Shown here: piece by piece, positions 9,453-10,000 of the stretch
How the letters are laid out: each line of letters begins with the position of its first letter
Position numbering within the stretch: the first letter of the stretch is position 1
Assembly: GCA_023443095.1 (NCBI GenBank)
Contig: JAEZVV010000195.1
Coordinates: 1 to 10,000, forward strand
Reading direction: 5' to 3'
Length of the DNA: 10,000 nucleotides
Origin: Pseudomonadota bacterium
GTDB taxonomy: Bacteria > Pseudomonadota > Gammaproteobacteria > Burkholderiales > Burkholderiaceae_F
Translations under genes and position numbers: made by a program
The notes under the pieces: model-generated
Databases searched by the model: none
What the model was told of the DNA's origin: nothing
Seen by the model: only the letters and a program-made list of their open reading frames with translations

Positions 9453-9456
9453 GGAG
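9453..9456 (+). promoter_or_regulatory. Ribosome binding site of aceF
   Basis: GGAG sits 5 bases before the ATG at 9462, inside the 14-base gap after the aceE stop. It supports this ATG over the second in-frame ATG three codons later. Confidence 0.6.
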
Positions 9457-9461
9457 TTCCC

Positions 9462-10000
9462 ATGAGCCAAATGATCGAAGTGAAAGTCCCGGACATCGGC
9501 GACTTCAAGGAAGTGGAAGTGATCGAGGTGCTGGTCCAGCCCGGCGATACCGTCGCGCTCGAGCAGTCTCTGGTCACGGTCGAAAGCGACAAGGCCTCGA
9601 TGGAGATTCCGTCGAACGCCGCCGGCGTGGTCAAGGAAGTGCGGGTCAAGCTCGGCGACAAGGTCGCCGAGGGTTCGCTGCTGCTGCTCCTCGAGCCCGT
9701 GGCTGCGACGCCCGTGGCCGATGCCGTGGCGGCGCCGGCCGCCGAGGCCGCCCCCGCCGAAGCGGCGCCGCCCGCTGCCGCTGAGCCGACCTCGCCGCCC
9801 TCGAAGGCCTTTGCCACCGAGATGGCCGAACGTCCGGCCGAGACCATCGTTCCGGCGCCGCACGCCGCCGCCCACGCCTCGCCCTCGGTGCGCAAGTTCG
9901 CGCGCGAGCTGGGCGTCGATCTCCGCGGGGTCGAGGGCTCCGGCCCCAGGAACCGGATCCTGCGCGACGATGTCCAGCGCTTGGTCAAGGAGACGATGAG
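9462..10000 (+). CDS. aceF: Pyruvate dehydrogenase E2 component, dihydrolipoamide acetyltransferase (3' end missing)
   Basis: The frame is open from ATG at 9462 to the window edge: 179 codons plus two bases. E2 forms the core of the pyruvate dehydrogenase complex and passes the acetyl group from E1 to CoA on a swinging lipoyl arm. Residues 4-79 are one lipoyl domain (IEVKVPDIGDFKEVEVIEV) with lipoylated lysine K44 in VESDKASMEIPS. Residues 80-138 are a flexible Ala/Pro/Glu-rich linker. Residues 139-177 are the peripheral-subunit-binding domain (SPSVRKFARELGVDL, then GSGPRNRILRDDV) that holds E1/E3. The catalytic acetyltransferase domain lies beyond the window. Only one lipoyl domain precedes the binding domain, against three in E. 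coli AceF. It follows aceE by 14 bases, so the two are co-transcribed; an lpdA-like E3 gene may lie further right but is not visible. Confidence 0.95.
   Translation, partial: MSQMIEVKVPDIGDFKEVEVIEVLVQPGDTVALEQSLVTVESDKASMEIPSNAAGVVKEVRVKLGDKVAEGSLLLLLEPVAATPVADAVAAPAAEAAPAEAAPPAAAEPTSPPSKAFATEMAERPAETIVPAPHAAAHASPSVRKFARELGVDLRGVEGSGPRNRILRDDVQRLVKETM

Overview
The window looks like ordinary high-GC chromosomal DNA from a betaproteobacterium. The protein style and gene order best suit the Rhodocyclales/Azoarcus-Thauera side, but that is inferred from the translated proteins and not tested. Coding density is high. There are no RNA genes, insertion sequences, CRISPR arrays or phage genes that I can see. 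I do not find a previously undescribed system here.

The left two thirds (1-6495) is read on the minus strand. In transcription order it holds: a two-PAS membrane sensor histidine kinase (6495-4126); a FixJ/NarL-type response regulator (4104-3451), 21 bases after the kinase and with a strong ribosome binding site; a strong intrinsic terminator (3423-3394) whose U-tract runs straight into the folD start codon; folD (3393-2533); a 73-base gap with a second, weaker hairpin; the M3 oligopeptidase gene prlC (2459-426, GTG start); and a thioredoxin-fold/DUF4124 envelope protein whose ATG overlaps the prlC stop and which runs off the left edge.

The right third (6745-10000) is read on the plus strand and starts the pyruvate dehydrogenase operon: aceE (E1, complete) and, 14 bases later, aceF (E2, cut by the right edge after its lipoyl and E3-binding domains). 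The 249-base gap between the divergent kinase and aceE (6496-6744) is the only substantial non-coding stretch. It contains an AT-rich core at about 6600-6665, where control signals for both directions probably lie.

The pdh genes feed acetyl-CoA into the TCA cycle. folD makes one-carbon folate cofactors and prlC degrades peptides, so these are housekeeping functions. The divergent two-component pair may sense an extracytoplasmic signal and regulate pdh, but only gene position suggests this. The most notable points are the terminator abutting the folD start, the divergent kinase/regulator next to aceE, and a suspicious G/C homopolymer stretch in the first 50 bases that may be a sequence error.
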